From Sphingobium algorifonticola (GTDB lineage Bacteria; Pseudomonadota; Alphaproteobacteria; Sphingomonadales; Sphingomonadaceae), in contig NZ_RZUL01000001.1 of assembly GCF_004005485.1 (NCBI RefSeq), forward strand, positions 620,001-684,000: a stretch of 64,000 bases of DNA, written 5' to 3'. The notes beneath the pieces are model-generated. The model made no database searches. It was not told the origin of the DNA and saw nothing but the letters and a program-made list of their open reading frames with translations. How positions within the stretch are numbered: the first letter of the stretch is position 1; each line of letters starts with the position of its first letter. Positions 33,278 through 40,807 of this stretch are shown in pieces. A program made the position numbers and the translations under genes.

Positions 33278-35197
33278 TTATCTGTTGCGTCGCATGCCCA
33301 CCGATGCCTCGCCGACAGAAGCGCCCGACAGCGCAATGACCTTGTTGACCGTCTTGTCCCGAATCGTGCCAGCCGGAACCCAGGGTGCGCCGTCACCGGC
33401 ATGATAGCTGTGACATAGAGCACAGGCGGAGGGCACATCGGCCTTCGCCTTTTCGCCGCCATGGCATTCCCGGCAACTGTTGACGCCCGGCAGCAGCAGA
33501 TCGCTGGCCTTGGCGGAACGCGGCGCAGCGTGGCAACTCTCGCAGGTCTCGGTGCGATGCGCGGCATGATCGAACCAGCCGTTGACGAAATAGCGCATGG
33601 GCTGTTCGACCGGGGCGATCTGCCACCCTGCCTTGCCCGCGACGCCCGGCGGCGTGACGACATGGCAGTCATAGCAAGCACCGCCCTTCGAAAAGACCGC
33701 GCGGATCGCCGCTTCGGCATCGGCCGGGCGGGTACGCGCAGCCTGCATATAGGTCGCCGCGGTGCGCCCGGCGGCATAATCGCCCGGAAGGCGCCGCGCC
33801 ATGCCGCCCAGCGCAATCGGGCGTACCGGCCCGGTCGAGCGATAATAAGCGCGCAGGTCGGCGATCACCTGTGCCGGTTCGCCATGGCGCAAGGTCCGCA
33901 CGGTGCCGCCGATGCTCTCAAAACCAAGGCTGTGGCAGGACTGGCAATCCTGCTCCATATCGACCGGCAGGAAGCGCACGCCATCGGCGGTGGGCCGATG
34001 GCAATCCTTGCAGGCCAGCGCGTCGCCATAGCCTTGTTCGGCGCGCAGGGTCCGCGCCATACGGGCGACACCGCCGGTCTTCTTCAGATGCACGTCATGC
34101 GGGAACTTGAGGCCCCCGTCGCTGGTCGGCTTCCGGTCGAGCGAAATGCGGGTGAACGCGGGATGCGGCATCCCGGCCACGGGGGCCTGCGTCAGTACGG
34201 CGGCCTTGAACTGGGGATGGGCCGTGCCGAAGTCGCCCGCATTGCCTAGCTTCGTGTCCTTCAGTCGGCTGTCGAGGCTGGCGTGGCAGTCGGTGCAGAA
34301 CTGCTGCGCGGTCGGCTGCATCGGGCCTGCGCCTTCATGTTCGCTGTGGCAATCGACACAGGCACCGGCGGGCGGCCTGCCGAAGGCGGATGCAAAGCCC
34401 GCCAGGATGCGCCCGCCCAGCCCCGGCGCTTCGCGCGCCATCGCGATCCGCGCGGCAGGCGCATGGTCGTGCACCTCCGCGGGGCTGTGGCACGTCTGGC
34501 AGGCGCTGTCCTGCACCGCGACGAACGCCTTGACGTGGCAGCTTTCGCATTGCCCTTCCAGCGCATGATGGGCGCGGCTCAACGGGCCAGAAGACCAGGA
34601 TGCGTCACCCACCACGCCGTCGCCCTTCGCCAGCGCCGCCTTCTGCATCTGCGCCTGCCGTTCGCCCTTTACGGTATAGATGTTGCGCATGTCGGCGGCA
34701 GGGCGCGTCGCATAGCTGATGATCGGCACCAGCAGGAAGCCGACCAGAATCGAAAGCGCCAGCGACCAGGCCATCGCGCGCCGCCCGGGCAGCAGCCCGC
34801 CGAGCGAAAAGACCCGCGCCTCGTCCTTGTCCTCGCTGGCGTCCGACAGCGCATCGACGCGCTGGACGGAAAGGATGATCTCGTCACCTGCACCATGCGA
34901 CACGGTGATGCGATGCCCGCCGAACCGCAATTCGGCGCCTTCGACCGCGTCGATATCCGCCCGTGTGACGGTGCGTCCGTCCACACTGAAGCCCAATGTG
35001 CCCGTGGCCCGCACGGTGACGCGCCGTCCGTCGATCTGCTCTATCCGGGCATGATCGGGGGTGACCGACAGGTCGGGCAAATGGATGTCGCTGCCCGCCG
35101 CGCGGCCGACGGAAAGCTGCGGCTTCGCGAGTGTCGCGGTCCGCACGATTTCCCGCCCGTCGGCGGTGTGGCTGATCTGGCGGATAAGGAAGCTCAT
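33278..35197 (-). CDS. FHA domain-TM-decahaem cytochrome c
   Basis: A 639-residue fusion. Residues about 5-110 form an FHA domain (VGRAAGSDIHLPDLSV), in which the usual Ser-Arg of the phospho-Thr site is replaced by Thr-Pro (VTPDHA). One TM helix (142-163) follows, then ten CXXCH motifs: CESCH, CQTCH, CVDCH, CTDCH, CKDCH, CQSCH, CYDCH, CESCH, CRECH and CALCH. The layout puts the FHA domain in the cytoplasm and the haems in the periplasm, held by the helix. It starts 4 bp after the b-type protein gene, so the two are translated together. It probably takes electrons from the b-type protein and passes them to the periplasmic cytochromes. Joining FHA with a multihaem chain is unusual. Confidence 0.9.
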   Translation of the reverse strand: MSFLIRQISHTADGREIVRTATLAKPQLSVGRAAGSDIHLPDLSVTPDHARIEQIDGRRVTVRATGTLGFSVDGRTVTRADIDAVEGAELRFGGHRITVSHGAGDEIILSVQRVDALSDASEDKDEARVFSLGGLLPGRRAMAWSLALSILVGFLLVPIISYATRPAADMRNIYTVKGERQAQMQKAALAKGDGVVGDASWSSGPLSRAHHALEGQCESCHVKAFVAVQDSACQTCHSPAEVHDHAPAARIAMAREAPGLGGRILAGFASAFGRPPAGACVDCHSEHEGAGPMQPTAQQFCTDCHASLDSRLKDTKLGNAGDFGTAHPQFKAAVLTQAPVAGMPHPAFTRISLDRKPTSDGGLKFPHDVHLKKTGGVARMARTLRAEQGYGDALACKDCHRPTADGVRFLPVDMEQDCQSCHSLGFESIGGTVRTLRHGEPAQVIADLRAYYRSTGPVRPIALGGMARRLPGDYAAGRTAATYMQAARTRPADAEAAIRAVFSKGGACYDCHVVTPPGVAGKAGWQIAPVEQPMRYFVNGWFDHAAHRTETCESCHAAPRSAKASDLLLPGVNSCRECHGGEKAKADVPSACALCHSYHAGDGAPWVPAGTIRDKTVNKVIALSGASVGEASVGMRRNR

Positions 35198-35201
35198 GCC
35201 A

Positions 35202-36077
35202 TCACCAGTAGAAAAAGACGCTGACGATGTGCGCCACCAGCGCCGCGATCAGGGCGAAGGTGGCAGGCACATGGACGTAGAGCCAGATTTCGAGCAGCGC
35301 CTTGAGGCGCAGATGCTTGCGCAACCGCGAGAGCATCGCCTGCTTGCGTTCGAGCAGCCCGTCGATCCGCTCCAGCGGATCATTGCCGGTGTCGGGCCGC
35401 GACCCCGTCCAGGCGCGCAACGCCGCCTGCGCCTGCGCCGTCGCGCACTGCGGGTAATTGCCCGACAGACGCCGCAAAAGGCCGCCGCTGAAAGGGTCCT
35501 GATCGAGCGACCGACGGACCAGATCGGCCTGATCGTGCGGCAATGGCTGCGCGGCATCATGCAACTGCCGGTCGATCGCGCGGATGGCGTCCAGCATCTG
35601 CCCCTGCGTCATTTCGTCGCGATTGTCGCTGAGCGCAGCAGGCACCGCGGCATAGACGCCGATCCCGAACAGCCCCGAGACGATCACCAGCATCATCAGC
35701 GCCCAGGCGAGCGTATGGACGTTCCACCCCAGCTGGAATCCCGTGTGCAGGGTGCCGATGACGATCAGGCTGAGGCCCAGATAGACATGGGCCGATGTCC
35801 AAGCCTTCAGCGACCAGCGGCCGGTCGTCATCGTCCGCTTGCGCAGGCCGAGCGCCGTCAGCCACAGGATGAGCAGAACGCCGATCGTGCCGAGCGTGTA
35901 GCCATACCAGCTTCCGCCATTGTGCCGGGGCGTCACGTCGATCATCACATAGCTGGCGATGATGACCAGGCAGAGGACCGTCGCGATCTTCAGCCAGCGG
36001 AAACCGGCATGCTGGAGGAACCCTTCATGTCGGCTGTCGCCCTTGGCACGGCGGGAGGGGGCGGCGCGTGTCGCCAT
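35202..36077 (-). CDS. Diheme b-type cytochrome-like integral membrane protein
   Basis: A 291-residue protein with five predicted TM helices at about 30-47, 57-76, 94-112, 122-146 and 268-289. Two His pairs each spaced 14 residues apart, H97/H111 and H269/H283, lie on helices 3 and 5. This spacing suits bis-His haem b ligation within a helix, or pairing between the two helices. Between TM4 and TM5 is a cytoplasmic or periplasmic helical segment of about 115 residues. It lies 1 bp after the flavoprotein gene and 4 bp before the FHA-decahaem gene. It may therefore be the membrane step linking the flavin/Fe-S protein to the cytochromes. I do not recognise a named family. Confidence 0.8.
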   Translation of the reverse strand: MATRAAPSRRAKGDSRHEGFLQHAGFRWLKIATVLCLVIIASYVMIDVTPRHNGGSWYGYTLGTIGVLLILWLTALGLRKRTMTTGRWSLKAWTSAHVYLGLSLIVIGTLHTGFQLGWNVHTLAWALMMLVIVSGLFGIGVYAAVPAALSDNRDEMTQGQMLDAIRAIDRQLHDAAQPLPHDQADLVRRSLDQDPFSGGLLRRLSGNYPQCATAQAQAALRAWTGSRPDTGNDPLERIDGLLERKQAMLSRLRKHLRLKALLEIWLYVHVPATFALIAALVAHIVSVFFYW

Positions 36078-36078
36078 G

Positions 36079-38622
36079 TCAGCGCCCCTCCCCGGTGATG
36101 CGTTCGAGGCGCGCTATCCCCAGGAAATCCTCCGGCGACACGCGGATGGCCGCACCCGTGGGACAGGCGCGGACACAGGCGGGGCCGCCTTCTATCCCCG
36201 AACACATGTCGCATTTGATGGCCTTCTTGGGCTTTTCGACGCCCGGTTCGGCATTTTTGTAGCGCCATGTCTTGGACGGCTCGCCCGGTCCCGGCCCGGA
36301 ACCGAACAGCATCCAGCTCAACAGGCCGGGCTTCTTGGGCGGCACGCTGTCCATACGGATCACGCCATAAGGGCAGTTGCGCTGGCAATTGCCGCAACCG
36401 ATGCAGCTATCGTCGATGAACACTTCGCCATCCGGCCCGCGATGGATGGCGTTGGGCGGGCAATCGGCCATGCAGTGCGGATGCTCGCAATGGCGGCAGC
36501 TCGTCGGCACATGCAGATGGGCGTAGGTCTTGCCCGCCTCGCGATCGAGCCGGGACAGGCCTTCATGGCTGTCGGCGCAGGCCTTTTCGCAATTGTCGCA
36601 GCCTACGCAGAGATGCTCGTCGATCAGCAGCACGTCGGTCGCCTCGCCGATCCCGTTGTCGACCAGGAACTTGGCGGTCTGCGAATACATGTCGACCACC
36701 GTGGAAAAGCTGTCCTTGCGGCTTTCGACGAAGGCGTTGATGTCCTGCCGCGCGGCCATGTCGCGCCGCGCGCGTTCGAGCAGCGCGGGTTTTGCGTCCA
36801 TCAGCGCGCGGAACGCTTCGCCCTTCAGCCGGATGACTTCGGACTTGACGGTCGCCTTGACGCTGGCGGTGCGCCGCCCGCCCGCAATCAGCGCCATTTC
36901 CCCGACATAGCTGCCTGCGGGCAGGTAAGAGAGGAACACCGGCTTTCCGCCGACGATCTTCTCGACGATCATGGAGCCGACGCGGATGACAAAGATATCG
37001 TCGCCTTCCTCGCCTTCGCGGATGATGAACTCACCGGCCTTGACCGTCAGGATCTCGGCAGTGTCCAGCACGTCTGCAAGGTCGGCCGGGGTCAGGCCCG
37101 CGCCGAACATCTGGAGCAGTTGCCGTTCGGTCGAAATCCGCGTGACCGCGCGCTTGGCCGCGGGGACCGACGACATGAGCTTGAGCGCGGCGGTACGCGA
37201 CACCTCCACCATGATCGAGTCGGCGCCTGCGCGCACCGTCGCGCCTCGCCGTCGCCCCGATATCAGGCCGACTTCGCCGAAGATCGACCCGCTTTCGATA
37301 GGCACGCTGATCGACGGGGCATCGCTGCGCACTTCGACAAGCGCCTGTCCCTGCGCGATCGCGAACAGCGACGATCCGGGATCGTTGCGCTCGAAGATCA
37401 CATCGCCCTGGCGATAGGCGCGCGCTTCGCTGTCGAGCATGAACTCGCGCATCTGGAGCGGGGAGAGCCCCTCCAGGATCGAAATGTTGGTGCGCAGGAA
37501 CTCCAGCCATTCGTCGACACTGCGCTGTCCCGGCAGGTCCTTGAACTTGGCGGCGAGGATCGGTTCGTCCGCGGGCTTGAGCGACGTATTGCCGTTGATG
37601 AACTCGACAACATCATGGCCCTGATTCATGCAATGCTTGATGAGCGGATAGCCCGCCAGCGCGCCGATCACGAAAATGCCGGGCGCCGTGGTCTCGAACA
37701 CCGGGGAGAGCTTCGGGAAGGCGAGACGGTCGCCGCTGGTAAACTCTATGCCGCACTCTTCGACGAACCCGCGCGGCGGGGCGGACCCCATCCGGGCGAT
37801 GATTCGGTCGCAGGGCAGCCGCACTTCGCCGTCCCGCGTGTCCACGGTGATGAAACCCGGCTCCACCTTCGCCGGCGAGCTTTCGGTCAGGATGGCGACG
37901 CGCCCCGCCGCGCCTGCCGCCAGCAGCGCCTGCACATTGGCACCCTTGGCAGTCGAAAACTCCGCACCACGATTAATGAGGCTGACGATGTTGCCCTGCG
38001 CTTCGTCGGCCGCCAGCCCCAGCGCGTTCTCGATACCCGCATCGCCGCCCCCGATGACGAAGATATGCTCGTCATTATATTCAGCCGGATCGTCGAGCTG
38101 ATATTGCACATGCGGCAGGTCCCCGCCCGGACAGCGCAGCAGATTGGGATTGCCCTGCGTCCCGATGGCAAGGATCACCGAATCGGCAATGATCGCCTGC
38201 CCGTTGGTCAGGGTGATCCGATAGGGGGGCGCGAACCGTTGCTTCTCGCGCGTTTCGCTGCTGCCGTCCCGATTGCGCACAACGATCTTCTGGACGCTGC
38301 CGGGGATCGCCTCGCCGGTGCCTTCGATCGCCTTGACTTCGCTTTTGTAGGCGACGTTCACACCCTGCGCCGCGGCCTGATCGTTCCAGGTGCCCAGGAT
38401 CGCCTCGCGCTTGCCCGCGTCGAACGCGAAGTCGGATCGCAGCACGAGCTGGCTGGGCGTCGCCATCACATGCTTGCCCTTTTGATATTTGTAGATGGTG
38501 TCGGAAAGATGATCGGTCTTTTCGAGCAGCACATGCGAAAGGCCCAGGGCCGCCGCGCGCGCGGCGGCGCTCAGGCCCGCCGGCCCGGAGCCGACGATAG
38601 CGATACGCACGCGATCACTCAC
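36079..38622 (-). CDS. Flavoprotein-double cNMP-binding-ferredoxin fusion (847 aa)
   Basis: Residues 1-345 form a thioredoxin-reductase-like two-dinucleotide fold. FAD binds at IVGSGPAG (9-16), NAD(P) at VIGGGDAGIE (189-198); no CXXC redox disulfide is present. Residues about 380-500 and 510-620 are two cNMP-binding domains. Their phosphate cassettes are GEVGLISGRRRGATV and GEMALIAGGRRTASV, each keeping the key Arg. Residues 670-830 contain 16 Cys in the four-cluster ferredoxin pattern of DmsB/NrfC/HybA (CVGCDNCEKAC, CRHCEHPHCMADC, CIGCGNCQRNC, CDMC...CVRAC). It has no signal peptide, so it is cytoplasmic. It likely passes electrons from NAD(P)H through FAD and Fe-S centres to the adjacent membrane protein, with cAMP or cGMP as control. 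Start is GTG. Confidence 0.9.
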   Translation of the reverse strand: MSDRVRIAIVGSGPAGLSAAARAAALGLSHVLLEKTDHLSDTIYKYQKGKHVMATPSQLVLRSDFAFDAGKREAILGTWNDQAAAQGVNVAYKSEVKAIEGTGEAIPGSVQKIVVRNRDGSSETREKQRFAPPYRITLTNGQAIIADSVILAIGTQGNPNLLRCPGGDLPHVQYQLDDPAEYNDEHIFVIGGGDAGIENALGLAADEAQGNIVSLINRGAEFSTAKGANVQALLAAGAAGRVAILTESSPAKVEPGFITVDTRDGEVRLPCDRIIARMGSAPPRGFVEECGIEFTSGDRLAFPKLSPVFETTAPGIFVIGALAGYPLIKHCMNQGHDVVEFINGNTSLKPADEPILAAKFKDLPGQRSVDEWLEFLRTNISILEGLSPLQMREFMLDSEARAYRQGDVIFERNDPGSSLFAIAQGQALVEVRSDAPSISVPIESGSIFGEVGLISGRRRGATVRAGADSIMVEVSRTAALKLMSSVPAAKRAVTRISTERQLLQMFGAGLTPADLADVLDTAEILTVKAGEFIIREGEEGDDIFVIRVGSMIVEKIVGGKPVFLSYLPAGSYVGEMALIAGGRRTASVKATVKSEVIRLKGEAFRALMDAKPALLERARRDMAARQDINAFVESRKDSFSTVVDMYSQTAKFLVDNGIGEATDVLLIDEHLCVGCDNCEKACADSHEGLSRLDREAGKTYAHLHVPTSCRHCEHPHCMADCPPNAIHRGPDGEVFIDDSCIGCGNCQRNCPYGVIRMDSVPPKKPGLLSWMLFGSGPGPGEPSKTWRYKNAEPGVEKPKKAIKCDMCSGIEGGPACVRACPTGAAIRVSPEDFLGIARLERITGEGR

Positions 38623-38760
38623 AGTTTTCCCCCATGACTTATGGTGACGCGCCGGCTTGTGCCCCCCCGGTCGTGCGTCATACGGGTGCGAACCGTAGGG
38701 TGCACTCTACCATTTCCTTCGCGGCGCGCTAGGGTGGAGTTGACGACGAGGGGCATTTGC

Positions 38761-39711
38761 ATGGCGGACGCGGCGAAAAAGGCAGGTGGCGGCGGCAGGA
38801 TGCTGCTGGGCGGCGCTGCGGCCATTGCGCTGCTGTCGGTCGGCTATGCTGTCCTGCGCGACAAGACCGGCGCGCCCGCACCGCAGGACGCCGCTTCGGC
38901 ACCGCTGCCGGTACAGGCCCCGGCCGATCCCGCGGCGCTGATCCAGCAGCTCCAGAACCGTGTCGGTGCCAATCCGGGCGATGCCGAAGGCTGGCAGATG
39001 CTGGGCTGGGCCTATTTCGAAGGCAATCGCTATGCCGATGCCGCGCGCGCGTACAAGCGTGCAACGGCGCTGATGCCGGGCAATGCGACCTTCTGGTCGT
39101 CCTACGGCGAGGCGCTGGTGATGGCGAGCGAGAAGGACCCGATGCCGCCGCAGGCCGCCGATGCCTTTGGAAAGGCGATCGCCATCGACGCAAAGGATCC
39201 CCGTGCGCGCTATTTCCTTGCCGTCGCCCGCGATCTCAAGGGCGATCACAAAGGCGCGATCGAGGACTGGTTCGCCTTATTGAAGGACACACCGAGCGGC
39301 GCGCCATGGGAAAAGGACCTGCGCCGCACGATCGAGCAGGTGGGGCGCATTCACAAGATCGACGTGACGGCGCGGCTGGCGCAGGCACGGTCCGCCACGC
39401 CGCACCCGGCGATCGCGCCGGTGGCGACGGCCGCCATCCCCGGCCCGACGCGCAGCCAGATGCAGGCCGCCGCCGCCCTGCCCAAGGGTCAGCAGGACCA
39501 GATGATCGACGGCATGATCGCCAGTCTGGAAGGGAAGCTGAAAGCCAATCCCGCCAACATCGACGGCTGGATCATGCTGATCCGCAGCCGGATGACGCTG
39601 GGGCAGAGCGCCCGTGCGACGCAGGCCTATCGCCAGGCGGTCGCCGCCAATCCGGCACAGGCGGCGCGGATACGGAACGAAGCGCGCCTGCTGGACGTGC
39701 CGGGCATCTGA
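38761..39711 (+). CDS. CcmI/NrfG-like TPR protein of cytochrome c maturation
   Basis: A 316-residue protein with one N-terminal TM helix (about 15-31), a Pro/Ala linker and two TPR groups (about 60-190 and 245-310). The repeats (AEGWQMLGWAYFEGNRYADA and PRARYFLAVARDLKGDHKGA) match the periplasmic part of CcmI/CcmH-type haem-lyase subunits, which present apocytochromes to the haem lyase. The N-terminal second TM of full CcmI is absent. ATG 38761 has GAGGGG about 7 nt upstream. It diverges from the flavoprotein gene over 138 bp, so it fits as a maturation helper for the 25 haem motifs encoded here, or as part of the genome's general Ccm set. Confidence 0.78.
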   Translation: MADAAKKAGGGGRMLLGGAAAIALLSVGYAVLRDKTGAPAPQDAASAPLPVQAPADPAALIQQLQNRVGANPGDAEGWQMLGWAYFEGNRYADAARAYKRATALMPGNATFWSSYGEALVMASEKDPMPPQAADAFGKAIAIDAKDPRARYFLAVARDLKGDHKGAIEDWFALLKDTPSGAPWEKDLRRTIEQVGRIHKIDVTARLAQARSATPHPAIAPVATAAIPGPTRSQMQAAAALPKGQQDQMIDGMIASLEGKLKANPANIDGWIMLIRSRMTLGQSARATQAYRQAVAANPAQAARIRNEARLLDVPGI

Positions 39712-39732
39712 CGCGCCAGCGTCTTACGCTGC

Positions 39733-40761
39733 CTAGGCGTCGAGCGAGGCCGTCATCTTGAAAATGCCCTGCGCGTTGCCGCTGTCGAACTTCAGGTCGA
39801 GCAGGCCGCTGGCCGGATCGACTGCGCGGTCGATGAACTCGTAGAAGGAACCCGGAACGGTGAGCGTCACCGCCGCGCCATCCACGCCAAGGAACGCCCG
39901 CTCCACCCAGTCGGCTCGATAGGCCGTCTGGCGCACCCGGCCGCTGCCCGACACTTCGATACGGTCCTTCATCGCGCGCCCGGCCGCACGCTGCGCAGCG
40001 GCGACAGCCTCGACATCATCCACCCGGTCGGTGCCGTGGTTGAAGGCATTGCCTTCCGTCGCGATCCACGCCGCTTCGGCACTCGCGGCCTTCAGCGTCT
40101 CGTAATCGGCCAGGGCAGGCAGGGCATGATGCCGGTCGAACGCCGCGACCAGCGAGGGCAGGGCGGCGAGCGCCAGCGCCAGCGGCACACGGCCATTGGC
40201 CGCGAAGCCTGCGAGCGCCTCCTGGGCCTCCGGCGTCAGCGGATCGCGCGTGGTGCCGAAAATCCGCGTCGCGGCAGCGGCGAAACCGGCGTCAAAGCGA
40301 TCGACATGCAATTCGCTGACGAAGAACTGGGCGATGCTGTCCGGCAAGTCCCGATGGCACCAGGCGTAGCCGGTCATCCGCAAGCGATCGAGCGGATAGA
40401 TGTCCGCGCGAACATAGCCGAGCGGCTCCAGAATGCGCGCAAAAGCCGCGGCACCGCCCGGAATGGCACCGGTCGGTGCGGCATCGGGCAGGATGACGGT
40501 GCGCAACGCGCCATGATCGAGCAGGATGCGGCGGCCCGCGGCGCGGCAGTCGGCGGCATAAGCAGCGGCGGTCGGCACACGCTCCAGCAGGCGATGATGC
40601 AGCGCGACTGTCATGGCCACCGCGCCATGGGCGCGGCTGACCATCGCGGCGTCAGCGTCCGGCAGATCGGGCAGTGCGAGCAGCGTCAAAGCGGCGCTGG
40701 CCGCTTCGGCACCAAGAACGGCCGTCACAAGCTGTGTCAGCGTATCGGATGGGATCGTCAT
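39733..40761 (-). CDS. DUF1338 / HglS-like 2-oxoadipate dioxygenase-decarboxylase
   Basis: A 342-residue protein of the DUF1338 family, whose studied member HglS turns 2-oxoadipate into D-2-hydroxyglutarate in lysine breakdown. Candidate Fe(II) ligands are visible: H83 (LLDHGALRT), H242 (AFNHGTDRV) and E308 (GSFYEFIDR). The typical FFVSELHVDRF stretch is present at about 147-157. It is shorter than the characterised Pseudomonas enzyme, so the substrate could differ. It diverges from the TPR-sulfotransferase gene with only 46 bp between starts, and its last codon is 21 bp from the CcmI-like gene, which it converges with. Confidence 0.82.
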   Translation of the reverse strand: MTIPSDTLTQLVTAVLGAEAASAALTLLALPDLPDADAAMVSRAHGAVAMTVALHHRLLERVPTAAAYAADCRAAGRRILLDHGALRTVILPDAAPTGAIPGGAAAFARILEPLGYVRADIYPLDRLRMTGYAWCHRDLPDSIAQFFVSELHVDRFDAGFAAAATRIFGTTRDPLTPEAQEALAGFAANGRVPLALALAALPSLVAAFDRHHALPALADYETLKAASAEAAWIATEGNAFNHGTDRVDDVEAVAAAQRAAGRAMKDRIEVSGSGRVRQTAYRADWVERAFLGVDGAAVTLTVPGSFYEFIDRAVDPASGLLDLKFDSGNAQGIFKMTASLDA

Positions 40762-40807
40762 GCGACGACAGATAGCGCCTCCCGCGCGCCGATGCTAGGC
40801 AGCACGC

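Noticed and set aside
36079..37650. Thioredoxin reductase as the function of the flavoprotein domain
   Set aside because: The fold matches, but the redox CXXC between FAD and NAD(P) halves is missing, so disulfide reduction is unlikely.
35959..38637. 892-residue open plus-strand frame opposite the flavoprotein/ferredoxin gene
   Set aside because: The minus-strand gene has FAD, cNMP and Fe-S motifs in order. The plus frame is a GC shadow.
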